A DNA stretch of 64,000 bases from Kordia sp965283645 (GTDB lineage Bacteria > Bacteroidota > Bacteroidia > Flavobacteriales > Flavobacteriaceae), in contig NZ_CBDIPG010000001.1 of assembly GCF_965283645.1 (NCBI RefSeq), positions 2,852,001 through 2,916,000 on the forward strand, given 5' to 3'. Below, in pieces: positions 27,095 to 36,897 of the stretch. The translations under genes and the position numbers were made by a program. The notes under the pieces are model-generated. The model saw nothing but the letters and a program-made list of their open reading frames with translations, was not told the DNA's origin and ran no database searches. Position 1 is the stretch's first letter, and every line of letters begins with the position of its first letter.

Positions 27095-27550
27095 ATGAAT
27101 CTACAAGACATTTACGACGACGCATATTTTATGAAAAAAGCGCTACAAGAAGCTGAAATGGCGTTCGAAAAAGGAGAAGTTCCTGTGGGCGCGGTCATTG
27201 TAATTGACAATAGAGTCATTGCGCGCGGACACAACTTAACAGAAACTTTAAACGATGTTACAGCGCATGCAGAAATGCAAGCAATTACAGCGGCGGCAAA
27301 CTTTTTAGGTGGGAAATATTTAAAAAGATGCACCTTGTATGTTACGTTAGAACCTTGCCAAATGTGTGCAGGCGCGTTGTATTGGAGTCAAATTTCAAAT
27401 ATTGTTTACGGCGCTCGTGATGAAGAACGTGGCTGTATTCACTTAAACACAAAATTACATCCAAAAACTGTTATGAAAGGTGGAATTATGGCGGAACAAG
27501 CTTCCAGTTTATTAAAACAATTCTTTAGTCAAAAACGAAATTTGAATTAA
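27095..27550 (+). CDS. tadA: tRNA-specific adenosine(34) deaminase
   Basis: 151 residues. Zinc deaminase motifs are HAEMQAI (His and catalytic Glu) and TLEPCQMCAGA (the two Cys ligands). VPVGAVIV and ARGHN are typical of TadA. It converts A34 to inosine in the anticodon of tRNA-Arg(ACG). It is divergent from dxs with an 82-base gap. Confidence 0.94.
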   Translation: MNLQDIYDDAYFMKKALQEAEMAFEKGEVPVGAVIVIDNRVIARGHNLTETLNDVTAHAEMQAITAAANFLGGKYLKRCTLYVTLEPCQMCAGALYWSQISNIVYGARDEERGCIHLNTKLHPKTVMKGGIMAEQASSLLKQFFSQKRNLN

Positions 27551-27584
27551 GTTTCTCACTTTTTATTTCGAAATGTAAGTGTAT

Positions 27585-27611
27585 AAAAAAACGCGCAATT
27601 TTGATTGCGCG
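27585..27611 (-). terminator. Terminator of cold-shock gene
   Basis: CGCGCAAT, 4-base loop, ATTGCGCG with a T run on the minus strand; it lies between convergent tadA and the cold-shock gene. Confidence 0.8.
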
Positions 27612-27643
27612 CATTGTCGTTTTAGCGTTGGTTGAAAAAACAA

Positions 27644-27838
27644 TTATTCAATAATTTGAACATCTGCAGCAACCACACCTTTTCGTCCATCTGCTTCTTC
27701 GTATGAAACGTTGTCGCCTTCGTTTAAAACTAAGCCATTCAAGTTAGAGATGTGGACAAAAATGTCTCTTCCTGTGTCTTCATTGGTAATGAATCCAAAG
27801 CCTTTGTCTTCGTTGAAAAATTTAACTGTACCAGTCAT
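27644..27838 (-). CDS. Cold-shock-domain protein (CspA type)
   Basis: 64 residues forming one cold-shock domain. RNP1 is KGFGFI (residues 12-17) and RNP2 is DIFVHI; MTGTVKFFNEDKGFGFIT is the family N-terminus. It binds single-stranded RNA/DNA in the cytosol as an RNA chaperone. The leader to about 27900 is AT-rich. It has its own terminator. Confidence 0.96.
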   Translation of the reverse strand: MTGTVKFFNEDKGFGFITNEDTGRDIFVHISNLNGLVLNEGDNVSYEEADGRKGVVAADVQIIE

Positions 27839-27920
27839 TTGTGATAAAAAATAAAATTAATAAGTACCTAAGTTAATATTTTTAAAGCATAATTAACATA
27901 AATAAATATTGTTTTTTGTG

Positions 27921-28160
27921 TTATTTTTTTCGAGCAAAGTCGTTCATTTCCTTCAAATTTTCGTTCGAAAGTATAAAGTCTTCTTTCTTTTTGTCTTTAT
28001 ATCGATAGTAAATAAATAGTGGCATCCAAATAAAAGAAAAGGTCAAAATACACAATCCGATTACTTTTTGATCAAAGTTTTCTTCTTGAAATTTGTAGTA
28101 ATGTGCAAAAGCTCCAACACCTACTAAAGCTATTAAAAGTATGATAAGAATGTATTTCAT
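27921..28160 (-). CDS. Small two-helix membrane protein, unknown
   Basis: 79 residues with two membrane segments: MKYILIILLIALVGVGAFAH and KVIGLCILTFSFIWMPLFIYY. A Lys-rich cytosolic tail (RYKDKKKEDFILSNENLKEM) follows. Family not recognised, though similar small proteins are widespread in Flavobacteria. It lies 23 bases after the ClC gene on the same strand and is probably co-transcribed with it. Confidence 0.75.
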   Translation of the reverse strand: MKYILIILLIALVGVGAFAHYYKFQEENFDQKVIGLCILTFSFIWMPLFIYYRYKDKKKEDFILSNENLKEMNDFARKK

Positions 28161-28183
28161 GCGATTATTTTTTAGTTGAAAAA

Positions 28184-29962
28184 CTATCGTGTAAAAGTAA
28201 TTAACTTTCTTCTATATGCGGTTAACATTTTAGATTTTGAGACGAATCCGTAATATTTTCCTTCTTTTAAAACAGGCAAATTCCAAGCACTACTATCTTG
28301 AAATTTTTTCATCACAGATTTCATATTGTCTTGTTCATAAATGATGTAATCGGGCGCATTGTGCATGATATCATCCACGTGAAGTGAATTGTACAGAGAC
28401 GTATCAAACATAAACTCACGAATATCATCTAATACAATTATTCCCACTAAAATATTATCTTCATCCACCACAGGAAACAGGTTTCGTTTCGATTTCGCAA
28501 CAGCAGTATGCAACATTTCGCCCAACGTCATTTTAGGCTGAATTTTACTAAAATTTTGCTCAATTACGCTATCCAATGCCATTAATGTCAGTACCGTTTC
28601 ATCTTTATTGTGCGTGAGCAATTCGCCTGTAGAAGAAAGTTCACGTGTGTAAATGGTATAGTTTAATAAATTTTTTGTGATTAAAAACGAAATCGCACAG
28701 GTTAACATCAACGGAACAAACAAGTCGTAACCGCCTGTAATTTCTGCAATCAAGAAAATTGCTGTTAGTGGCGCATGCAGAACTCCTGCAATTAACCCTG
28801 CCATGCCAACAAGTGTGAAATTTGCTTCCGACACATTAAATCCAAATTGATTGATTACTTTGGCGACAATATTTCCCAAGGCGCTTCCCATCACCATTGT
28901 TGGAATAAAAATTCCGCCAGATCCGCCAGCCGCAAACGTTGTTGTCATGGCAATTGCTTTAAAAATGGTGATTCCTATCAATAATAAAATAACAATCCAG
29001 ATGTTTTCCGTGTAATTGTCCAACGGTGTTTTTCCGAGTGCTTCCATATGATTTCCATCGAGCAAATTGGTAATGAATCCAAAACCTTCTCCATACAATG
29101 GTGGAATAAAATACAGCATCACACCAATTGCCAAACCACCAATAATGAGTTTTGAGAGTTTGTTTTTAAATCGATCAAAAAACTTCGTAATGGCAAAGTG
29201 CATTTTAGTAAAGTAGATAGACGCAAACGCAGTTCCGATACCTAAGAAAACATACAAAGGAATGTCACTTAATTTAAATTGTTCTGAAAGTGTAAAGTTG
29301 AATAAGTTTTCATTCCCAAGAAAAAAATACGAAGTCACAACTGCCGAAACTGACGCTAGTAATAACGGAATTAAGGAAGTTAAGGTTAAGTCTAAACTAA
29401 AGACTTCTATGGCGAAAATAATAGCCGCAATGGGCGATTTAAATATAGAAGAAATTGCACCAGCCGCCGCACAACCAATTAGTAACATTCGTGTTTTACT
29501 GTTGATGTGAAATAGCTTGCTAATATTAGAACTTATTGCTGAACCAGAAGCAACTGCTGGTCCAAGTAATCCTACCGAACCACCAAAACCAACCGTTAAT
29601 GGTGCCGTAATTAACGGAACATATATTTTGTAATTTGGAATGATTCCTGTGCGTTTGGATAGCGCGTATAATATGGACGAAATAGCGTGTTCGGGTTGTC
29701 TTTTAAAAACAAATTTTACCAATACGTATACCAAAAATAAACCGACAACCGGCAAAACGAAGTAGAGTTGATTTTTAGAAAAGATGATTCCGTTTTCTAA
29801 TAATGTCTGAATCCAAAATGTAATATTTTTAATTGTAACCGCAACCAATCCTGAGCCTAAACCGACTAATACGCTTAGTATAAAAACGAAATTTTTGTTG
29901 GAAATGTGTTTATATCTCCAAATTAAGAAACGTCTGAATAATGATTTTTTCTGCGTTGGCAT
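28184..29962 (-). CDS. ClC-family chloride channel/transporter with CBS pair
   Basis: 592 residues. Residues 20-440 form the ClC membrane domain: VGFGGSVGLLGPAVASG (about 124-140) is the ion-pathway loop and GGSGGIFIPTMVMGSALG the second. Residues 450-590 hold two CBS domains (FPVVDEDNILVGIIVLDD and LPVLKEGKYYGFVSKSKM). The gating glutamate of ClC exchangers (E in GxEGP) is replaced by Leu133 (GLLGP), a change expected to turn an H+/Cl- exchanger into a passive pathway. CBS domains usually bind adenine nucleotides. It is probably co-transcribed with the following 79-residue gene. Confidence 0.94.
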   Translation of the reverse strand: MPTQKKSLFRRFLIWRYKHISNKNFVFILSVLVGLGSGLVAVTIKNITFWIQTLLENGIIFSKNQLYFVLPVVGLFLVYVLVKFVFKRQPEHAISSILYALSKRTGIIPNYKIYVPLITAPLTVGFGGSVGLLGPAVASGSAISSNISKLFHINSKTRMLLIGCAAAGAISSIFKSPIAAIIFAIEVFSLDLTLTSLIPLLLASVSAVVTSYFFLGNENLFNFTLSEQFKLSDIPLYVFLGIGTAFASIYFTKMHFAITKFFDRFKNKLSKLIIGGLAIGVMLYFIPPLYGEGFGFITNLLDGNHMEALGKTPLDNYTENIWIVILLLIGITIFKAIAMTTTFAAGGSGGIFIPTMVMGSALGNIVAKVINQFGFNVSEANFTLVGMAGLIAGVLHAPLTAIFLIAEITGGYDLFVPLMLTCAISFLITKNLLNYTIYTRELSSTGELLTHNKDETVLTLMALDSVIEQNFSKIQPKMTLGEMLHTAVAKSKRNLFPVVDEDNILVGIIVLDDIREFMFDTSLYNSLHVDDIMHNAPDYIIYEQDNMKSVMKKFQDSSAWNLPVLKEGKYYGFVSKSKMLTAYRRKLITFTR

Positions 29963-29996
29963 ATGTATTGATTCGTATATCTTTAAAAGTACAAAT

Positions 29997-30944
29997 CTAA
30001 TGCAACGATTCCAATTTCAGCTTTAGGTTTATATAATCTTGCCAATATAATTGTCGCAATGTTTCCACATATGGACGTTGATTTGAGTATCCATTGTTAA
30101 AGTTATCAATGGCTTCGTCAATGATTTTTAACGCTTGTTGTTGTTTTTCATGCTGTTGTTGCACAAGGATTTTTGCTAAACTATTGTTGCTACGTGTCTG
30201 ATTTTCAAAGGCAATACGACGTTGTAGTGATTGGCATTCATCAAATAAAATCAACGCTTTGTAGTATTTCGCATCCGCAAAATCGGAGTTGTATTTTAAT
30301 AAGGTATTGAAATCTTTTAGCGCGAGTTCATACTTATGTTTGTCTATCTTGCTTAGATATTCTTTGTCTTTTTCGACTTCATAATGTGCAATTCCACGAT
30401 ATAAGAACGCTTCATGTTCAACCCAATCTTCGCCAGTTTCTTCCGTTTCTTTTTGAATGTGCTTGTCAAAATAGGCGATCGAATTTTTATGATCTTTTAA
30501 ACCCAAATAGGCTATTCCGCGCCAAAAATCGACACTGTGACCTTGTGGTGCATCAATGAAATTTGGTGTCAACGAATCAGAAGCATTGAAGTCAGCAATT
30601 GCTTTTTTGTAATCTCGGTAAAACCATAAATATAAATAGCCGCGCCACGGATATCGATATGCAGGGTTCATTGCAAGTGCTTTGTTGTATTGTGGCAACC
30701 ATTTGTGTGGCATTCCGCGTTTTAAGTGCGCTACAGAAAGTTCGTATACAGCATCTTCATAGGTAGAATCAATTGTAACGGCTTCTGCAATTCCATTTTG
30801 AAAAGGTATTGAACCTTGTGTAAATTGGATCGCTTCTTTGTAGCGTTTTTCCGCGCGTTGTCTTTTACTTTTTGCATCATCTTCACAAGAAAACAGCAAA
30901 CATAGACAACAAATACTAAGGGATAATTTCAGTAACTTTTCCAT
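29997..30944 (-). CDS. TPR-repeat lipoprotein, unknown function
   Basis: 315 residues with lipoprotein signal MEKLLKLSLSICCLCLLFSC. Tetratricopeptide-like helical repeats follow (ALAMNPAYRYPWRGYLYLWF, GIAYLGLKDHKNSIAYFDKH, ALKDFNTLLKYNSDFADAKY). Lys/Arg-rich spacing suggests protein contacts in the periplasm. Its start lies 29 bases inside the upstream gene, so translation is coupled. Specific role unknown. Confidence 0.85.
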   Translation of the reverse strand: MEKLLKLSLSICCLCLLFSCEDDAKSKRQRAEKRYKEAIQFTQGSIPFQNGIAEAVTIDSTYEDAVYELSVAHLKRGMPHKWLPQYNKALAMNPAYRYPWRGYLYLWFYRDYKKAIADFNASDSLTPNFIDAPQGHSVDFWRGIAYLGLKDHKNSIAYFDKHIQKETEETGEDWVEHEAFLYRGIAHYEVEKDKEYLSKIDKHKYELALKDFNTLLKYNSDFADAKYYKALILFDECQSLQRRIAFENQTRSNNSLAKILVQQQHEKQQQALKIIDEAIDNFNNGYSNQRPYVETLRQLYWQDYINLKLKLESLH

Positions 30945-31461
30945 TTTCTATTCGGTATGATACGTACATGTAATAATTTCTTGGTGCTTCGTAATATTCA
31001 ATAATTTCCCAGTTTTCAGGATTAGATGTTAGGGTAAAAAGTGAATCTACCATTGTTTTATTTAGCGTTGTTTCTTTTAAATCTAAATTCATTTGAATAA
31101 TTTCAAACCAACCTGCATTTCCTTCACAATTTACGAGAAAGCGAAAATTTACATACCCAGCATCTGTAAATGCATTGTTGTTAAAATTTTCATTTATATG
31201 ATCGCGGAAACGCTTTTTTGAACCTTTATATGCTTTTAAACCTGCGCTACTGTACGTGTTGTAAATTCTGCCTTCGTCGCAAAGTTCATACGCATCATTT
31301 AGCAATGCTTTTTTAAAATCTATATACCCTACGTAATGTTTATAAGGTTTGTTTTCTGTATCAAAAGCTGCTGTATAGGTGTAATAGGAATAAGCTAGAA
31401 ATCCTGCAAAAGCTAAGATTGAAACACCTACAATAGCCATTATTATTTTGAAGATTTTCAT
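30916..31461 (-). CDS. Membrane-anchored protein with TonB-C-like domain
   Basis: 181 residues with an N-terminal membrane anchor (IIMAIVGVSILAFAGFLAYSYY). The periplasmic part contains GYVNFRFLVNCEGNAGWFEI, resembling the TonB C-terminal fold found in many small Bacteroidetes proteins, where VNCEG is the common motif. It is not a full TonB, having no Pro-rich linker. It is translationally coupled to the TPR lipoprotein, so the two probably act together at the envelope. Function unknown. Confidence 0.72.
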   Translation of the reverse strand: MKIFKIIMAIVGVSILAFAGFLAYSYYTYTAAFDTENKPYKHYVGYIDFKKALLNDAYELCDEGRIYNTYSSAGLKAYKGSKKRFRDHINENFNNNAFTDAGYVNFRFLVNCEGNAGWFEIIQMNLDLKETTLNKTMVDSLFTLTSNPENWEIIEYYEAPRNYYMYVSYRIENGKVTEIIP

Positions 31462-31650
31462 TCGTTGGTTTTATCTTATAAATCTAATGAAAATAAAGAA
31501 AGTTTACTAGATGTTTTATATGTACGACCTTGATAGTTATATGAACTTCTTTACTAATGGTATGAACTACATTATAGTGTTTAGCTTAAATAAATAGAGT
31601 ATTTTCGCTGAAAAATAAATTATTTCTTACAAATTTATATAGATTTTTAA

Positions 31651-31658
31651 TATATTTG
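31651..31658 (+). promoter_or_regulatory. -7 element immediately before small membrane gene
   Basis: TATATTTG ends one base before ATG 31660, so transcription would begin near the ATG at 31666, pointing to a leaderless mRNA. Confidence 0.4.
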
Positions 31659-31659
31659 A

Positions 31660-31914
31660 ATGATTATGAAAAAAATAACCAGATTTATACCGATACTTCT
31701 TATTTTGATTCACATTCTATTCTTTAAGAATTTTTATCAAGATACTTTTGAATATAAAATGTATTCATTAGCAGTTATTTTTGTGATAACTACTTTTATA
31801 CTCGTAAATTCTTTAAAAAAAGAGACACAAAAGAAGCGCAAAATAAAACTTATCGTAGTATCTGTATCGATACTTGTAACTTTACTGATTTCTTTTTTTG
31901 GGTTTAATCTCTAA
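31660..31914 (+). CDS. Small two-helix membrane protein, unknown
   Basis: 84 residues (82 if the second ATG at 31666 is the start). Three hydrophobic segments: ITRFIPILLILIHILFF, YSLAVIFVITTFILVNSL and IKLIVVSVSILVTLLISFF, with a basic loop KKETQKKRKIK between the last two. Family not recognised. It is monocistronic and ends at a symmetric terminator facing aspS. Confidence 0.65.
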   Translation: MIMKKITRFIPILLILIHILFFKNFYQDTFEYKMYSLAVIFVITTFILVNSLKKETQKKRKIKLIVVSVSILVTLLISFFGFNL

Positions 31915-31963
31915 CTAGATTCTTACGAGAAGAATTTAATGTCAGTTTAAAAAGATATTCAAT

Positions 31964-31992
31964 AAAAAAACCTGCAAAATGCAGGTTTTTTT
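31964..31992. terminator. Bidirectional terminator facing aspS
   Basis: A7-CCTGC, 4-base AAAT loop, GCAGG-T7; symmetric, between the convergent small membrane gene and aspS. Confidence 0.9.
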
Positions 31993-32021
31993 ATTTATAA
32001 ATACGAATGTAATTGTAAAAA

Positions 32022-33770
32022 CTACATGTCAAGTTTAATGCTTAATTCTTTTAATTGTTCATTATCAATTGGTGCAGGAGCATCAATCATAACATCACGA
32101 CCAGAATTGTTTTTTGGGAAGGCAATAAAATCACGAATGGTTTCTTGTCCACCTAAAATAGCAACCAGTCTGTCCAAACCAAAAGCCAATCCACCGTGTG
32201 GCGGCGCTCCATATTGGAAAGCGTCCATTAGGAAACCAAACTGTGCTTTTGCTTCTTCTTCTGTAAATCCTAAATGCTTAAACATGATGGCTTGCATTTC
32301 TTTATCGTGAATACGAATAGATCCACCACCAATTTCATTTCCATTTAAGACTAAATCGTATGCGTTTGCTTTTACATCACCAGGATGTGTGTCTAACAAT
32401 TCTAACTGACCTGGTTTTGGTGATGTAAATGGATGGTGCATTGCGTGGTAATGTCCAGTTTCTTCATCCAATTCTAGTAAAGGGAAATCCATCACCCATA
32501 ACGGAGCAAATTCTTCTGAGTTACGCAAGTCCAAACGTGTTGCCATTTCCATACGTAAAGCACTTAGTTGTGCACGTACTTTGTTGGTGTTTCCTGATAA
32601 TACACAGATTAAATCACCAGGTTTTGCACCAGTAATTGCTGCCCATTTTGCTAAATCTTCTTGATCGTAGAATTTGTCTACTGACGATTTGAAACTTCCG
32701 TCTTCATTGCATTTTACATATACCATTCCTAACGCACCAACTTGTGGACGTCGTACCCAATCAATCAGTTTGTCAATTTCTTTACGAGTATAACTTGCGC
32801 CTCCAGGCACTGCAATTCCGACAACCAATTCGGCAGAATTGAATACGTTAAATTCTTTGTGTTGTGCTACTTCATTTAGCTCACCGAATTCCATACCAAA
32901 ACGAATGTCTGGTTTGTCGTTTCCGTACGTTTTCATTGCGTGATCGTACGTCATTCTTGGGAATTTTTCAATTTCAATTCCTTTAATTTCTTTTAGTAAG
33001 TGACGCGTTAATCCTTCAAATACATTTAAAATATCTTCTTGTTCTACAAACGCCATTTCGCAGTCAATTTGCGTAAATTCTGGCTGTCTGTCGGCACGTA
33101 AATCTTCATCACGGAAGCATTTTACAATCTGAAAATATTTGTCCATTCCACCAACCATCAATAATTGTTTGAAGGTTTGTGGCGATTGTGGTAAGGCGTA
33201 AAATTGACCTTCATTCATACGAGAAGGCACTACAAAATCACGTGCGCCTTCTGGCGTAGATTTGATTAAGTATGGTGTTTCAACTTCTATAAATTCTTGC
33301 TCTGACAAGTATTTACGAACTTCCATTGTTACTTTATGACGAAATATTAAGCTGTCTTTTACAGGGTTTCGACGAATGTCTAAGTAGCGATATTTCATTC
33401 GGATATCTTCTCCTCCGTCCGTTTCATCTTCAATTGTGAAAGGTGGTAATAACGAAGCATTTAACAATGTCAATTCGGTTACTAAAATCTCAATATCTCC
33501 CGTAGGCATGTTTGGATTTTTAGAAACACGCTCAATTACGTCTCCTTTTACTTGGATCACAAATTCTCTACCAAGCGTTTTCGCTTTTTCAAAAACTTCT
33601 TTTGGAGTGCGTTCTTCATCAAAGATTAATTGTGTGATTCCGTAACGATCGCGAAGATCGACCCAAATCATAAATCCTTTGTCTCTAGACTTTTGCACCC
33701 AACCTGATAAGGTAACTTCTTGTGTAATGTGTGATGTTCTTAATTCACCACAACTATGTGATCTGTACAT
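32022..33770 (-). CDS. aspS: Aspartyl-tRNA synthetase
   Basis: 582 residues, class II synthetase. An N-terminal OB-fold anticodon domain (VTLSGWVQKSRDKGFMIWVD) is followed by class II motifs. Motif 2 is in FRDEDLRADRQPEFTQID; motif 3 is GGLAFGLDRLVAIL. The bacterial GAD insertion lies in between (about 290-410). It charges tRNA-Asp (perhaps also tRNA-Asn if non-discriminating). Length normal. Confidence 0.97.
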   Translation of the reverse strand: MYRSHSCGELRTSHITQEVTLSGWVQKSRDKGFMIWVDLRDRYGITQLIFDEERTPKEVFEKAKTLGREFVIQVKGDVIERVSKNPNMPTGDIEILVTELTLLNASLLPPFTIEDETDGGEDIRMKYRYLDIRRNPVKDSLIFRHKVTMEVRKYLSEQEFIEVETPYLIKSTPEGARDFVVPSRMNEGQFYALPQSPQTFKQLLMVGGMDKYFQIVKCFRDEDLRADRQPEFTQIDCEMAFVEQEDILNVFEGLTRHLLKEIKGIEIEKFPRMTYDHAMKTYGNDKPDIRFGMEFGELNEVAQHKEFNVFNSAELVVGIAVPGGASYTRKEIDKLIDWVRRPQVGALGMVYVKCNEDGSFKSSVDKFYDQEDLAKWAAITGAKPGDLICVLSGNTNKVRAQLSALRMEMATRLDLRNSEEFAPLWVMDFPLLELDEETGHYHAMHHPFTSPKPGQLELLDTHPGDVKANAYDLVLNGNEIGGGSIRIHDKEMQAIMFKHLGFTEEEAKAQFGFLMDAFQYGAPPHGGLAFGLDRLVAILGGQETIRDFIAFPKNNSGRDVMIDAPAPIDNEQLKELSIKLDM

Positions 33771-34018
33771 GTATATGCGTTTTTAAAAGCGCAAATTTAA
33801 TGGTTTTTGGCGGATGAATGGTGTAGGAATTGAAATATTTTGAGAGAAGAATTTGAATTTGAACCTGAAATAGGTTTGGTTTAAAAAAGAACTTATGTGG
33901 AAAGTGTTGTACAACATTCTCTCGCTAATCTATATATGTTACATTATGCGTAGCACTTCCGATTGCGCATTCATTATTTCTTCTGGCAGGCGAAAGCATT
34001 TTGAAATATATTTTCAAA

Positions 34019-36832
34019 TTATTGAATCACTATTTTTTGTGTTTGAATGTTCCTATTCTGTTGAATTTTTAAGATGTAAACTCCTGAAGATAATTGAGAT
34101 AGATTTAAGTTTGTTAGTGCGTTTTTTGTGAGATTCAGCGTTTTACTGTAAACGTTTTGACCTGATAGTGAATATACTTGAATGATAGTTTTTCCGTTTT
34201 CATTCGCGCTAAGCGTTATGTTTCCATCCGAAATAGTAGGATATATTTTGAAGTTGTTAATTGGTTTAATTTCCGCAGTATTTAGAGTTCCAGATAAGAA
34301 TGCACCTGTAAATTGACCTCTTCCATAGGTTGATGCTAATACCGTATTGTCCGAAGTTCGTAAGTCTAAATCTAAGACAGAAACTGCGCGCATTCCATTG
34401 TCTGATTGTGTCCACGTTGGAGAATTGGTGTCAAAATTTTGCGATCGCCACACACCTAAGTCTGTTCCAATGATTGCTTCTGATCCAGCCGTTAGTATCG
34501 GATTCATCAGAATAGATTTTACAGGTATGTCAGGAAGATTTCCTTCTTTGTTTTCCCAAGAAACACCATTGTTTTCAGAAAACCACACATTATTCACGCC
34601 ATAGTTATGGAACGTAACAAGTAGTTCGTTTTCAATTAAACCAAATTCAATATCAGAGATGCTTCCCACAAAATTACCATCACTTATGTTTGTAAATGTT
34701 GGTGTTTGCGTATGTGCGTTTTCAATTTTTAACAATCTACCATTTTTTAATCCAGCGTATAATGTTTGTCCGTCTGCCGAAATTTTTAATGCTGTTGGCG
34801 GATTGTTTAGTAATGGATCTGTAAGTTGAAAAGTGGTTACGTTCCCGTTTCCTCCATTTACATTGGAATATTGTCCAATTTGGTAGGTTCCAGTAGACGT
34901 TGAAGCATTTGTATATAGAATGTCTAATGTTTTGTCTAATGCCGCAGCATTTAGGAATTCGCCTTCGCGAAAGCTAAACGGATTTGATTCGAACGCAATG
35001 AAATATCCAACATTCACATCAAACGAAGGATACGGAACATGTGCATGATTTTGAAATGGAAATGAAATGATCGCGTATCCGTCAACCTCATCAATTTCTA
35101 TGTAACCGCCATCACCTGAAATGATTGCAGCAAAACTGTTGATTCCTACATTTGCATCAATTGCTGCCAAGCTTCCATTGTCTTGCGTTCCGCCAGCGAT
35201 ATCATCACCATCTAAAATATCATTTTGTGCAATAGCACCTGTGTAAAATTGTGTTACGTTGTAATTTTTTACTCGTTTTTGAATTGCCGTTGCATCGTTT
35301 ACTGCTGTAGAAATGTTATCGCTGAAGTACACGCCACCATCGTTTCCAATGACTGCTTCGTTGTTATTGTTTGGTCTAAAAACAATTGCATGTTGATCAG
35401 GATGTACTAGCGAAGCCGTAATGTTTTGCAAACCGCTATCGTTTTTCCACTTTGAGATTTGATCCCAATTGCTGTTTGTTGTGTTGTATTTGAATAAATC
35501 AATTCCGCCAACATATAGATTATCGTTTTCATCGGCTTCTACAACTAAGTCATAAAATGCTTGATTTCGGGTGAAATCTGTAGCAGGAATTCCACTATCC
35601 GCATCGTTTGGCTCTACAATTGCATTTACAGTATCAAAATTGTCATTTGTGAAGAATATATCTGCTTGACTGTTGATTTCTGCCAATATCCAGAACGTTC
35701 CTGGTGTTGTTGATGAAGGTTCTATTTCTGTACGTTTTGCTCCTGAAACTGCATATTTTTGTTGAAACGTGATTCCGTCAGATGATGTATATATTTGTCC
35801 ACCAAAGTTGTTAAAGAAATCTCCTGTAGTTGTTAACCAAATATCATTGTTAAGATCAATTTCGATGTCGTTTGGGTTTCTGTATAATCCGCTTGTGTAC
35901 TGAATTGGAAAGCGTGACCAATTGGTTCCGCCATCGTCTGATTTGTATAATCCACGTTGGTTGTATCCTAATATATTGAACGGAGAAGCCGCATTTCTGT
36001 ATACGGCGCTTGCTACTGAAGCATATAGTTCAGTAGTTCCGTTGTTGTTTCGTGCTACTAAATCATTGATATAAAATATACCATCAACATAGTAGGAAGC
36101 TCCATCAACTGATGAAGTTCCGTAGTTTCCGCCAAATAGTTGTTGCCATGTAGTTCCGCCATCTGTAGATTTGTAAATTCCATTTCCAACAGCATCACCT
36201 GACACGTACGATTCGCCAGAACCTAGATATAATGTATTCGTATTATTTGGATCTGCAATAATTACCGAAACAGAGATATTATCTGGTAAACCCGTAACCA
36301 ATTGCCAAGATGAGTTTGCGTCTGTGATATCGTTATTTACCCATAATCCTCCTGAGACACTTCCTGCAAAAACACGTGTGTAATCATCTGATGGGTTTGC
36401 ATTGTTTGTATCATTAGGATCAAATAGGATGGCACGTGTGCGTCCTCCAATGTTATTTGGTCCTCTTTCTTCCCAAGCGTTATCAAAAGTGTCTCCTGGA
36501 GAACGTTCTTGTGCGTTTTGGGTAGCTAATTGTTGTTGCACACGAACTAAGACTTCTGGAGTTGGTCTTCCTAAACTGGGATTCATAGTGAGTTCCCATT
36601 GTTGTTCAAAATACGCGTTTGGTGGCAATCCTTGTAATTTTCGCTCTTGGCGAGATGTGTTTTTAGAAGCTTGAAACGGACTATTTTCTAAGTGATAGGC
36701 ATGCGTTTCTTGTATGTTTTTTTCAGGAACTTTTTCTTTCGTTTCTTTTTTGGACTTACTACTTAGCATATATCCAACGATGGCTAAAAATAGTAGTATA
36801 TAAAATATCCTTCTCTTTTTTTTTCTGTCCAT
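34019..36832 (-). CDS. Exported beta-propeller protein with T9SS sorting domain
   Basis: About 937 residues from MDRKKKRRIFYILLFL (36832), with a basic signal anchor (KKRRIFYILLFLAIVGYML); the seven residues before it are unlikely. Repeated BNR/sortilin-type propeller blades carry the S-x-D-x-G-x-T-W pattern (YKSTDGGTTWQQLFGG, YKSDDGGTNWSRF, FSENNGVSWENKEG). The last 75 residues (FKIYPTISDGNITL to IQTQKIVIQ) form a type A sorting domain for the type IX secretion system, so the protein is secreted or surface-bound. Likely role: adhesion or glycan/protein binding. It is convergent with no neighbour gene. Confidence 0.88.
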   Translation of the reverse strand: MDRKKKRRIFYILLFLAIVGYMLSSKSKKETKEKVPEKNIQETHAYHLENSPFQASKNTSRQERKLQGLPPNAYFEQQWELTMNPSLGRPTPEVLVRVQQQLATQNAQERSPGDTFDNAWEERGPNNIGGRTRAILFDPNDTNNANPSDDYTRVFAGSVSGGLWVNNDITDANSSWQLVTGLPDNISVSVIIADPNNTNTLYLGSGESYVSGDAVGNGIYKSTDGGTTWQQLFGGNYGTSSVDGASYYVDGIFYINDLVARNNNGTTELYASVASAVYRNAASPFNILGYNQRGLYKSDDGGTNWSRFPIQYTSGLYRNPNDIEIDLNNDIWLTTTGDFFNNFGGQIYTSSDGITFQQKYAVSGAKRTEIEPSSTTPGTFWILAEINSQADIFFTNDNFDTVNAIVEPNDADSGIPATDFTRNQAFYDLVVEADENDNLYVGGIDLFKYNTTNSNWDQISKWKNDSGLQNITASLVHPDQHAIVFRPNNNNEAVIGNDGGVYFSDNISTAVNDATAIQKRVKNYNVTQFYTGAIAQNDILDGDDIAGGTQDNGSLAAIDANVGINSFAAIISGDGGYIEIDEVDGYAIISFPFQNHAHVPYPSFDVNVGYFIAFESNPFSFREGEFLNAAALDKTLDILYTNASTSTGTYQIGQYSNVNGGNGNVTTFQLTDPLLNNPPTALKISADGQTLYAGLKNGRLLKIENAHTQTPTFTNISDGNFVGSISDIEFGLIENELLVTFHNYGVNNVWFSENNGVSWENKEGNLPDIPVKSILMNPILTAGSEAIIGTDLGVWRSQNFDTNSPTWTQSDNGMRAVSVLDLDLRTSDNTVLASTYGRGQFTGAFLSGTLNTAEIKPINNFKIYPTISDGNITLSANENGKTIIQVYSLSGQNVYSKTLNLTKNALTNLNLSQLSSGVYILKIQQNRNIQTQKIVIQ

Positions 36833-36897
36833 ATGTATAGATCGATTTTCCAAGAGAAGGATATTTTGTGTTTGTGAATGAGTTTACTTGTTATGTA

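Noticed and set aside
33895..34131. 78-codon plus-strand frame overlapping the end of the propeller gene
   Set aside because: Half of it is antisense to the conserved T9SS sorting domain; no signal of its own.
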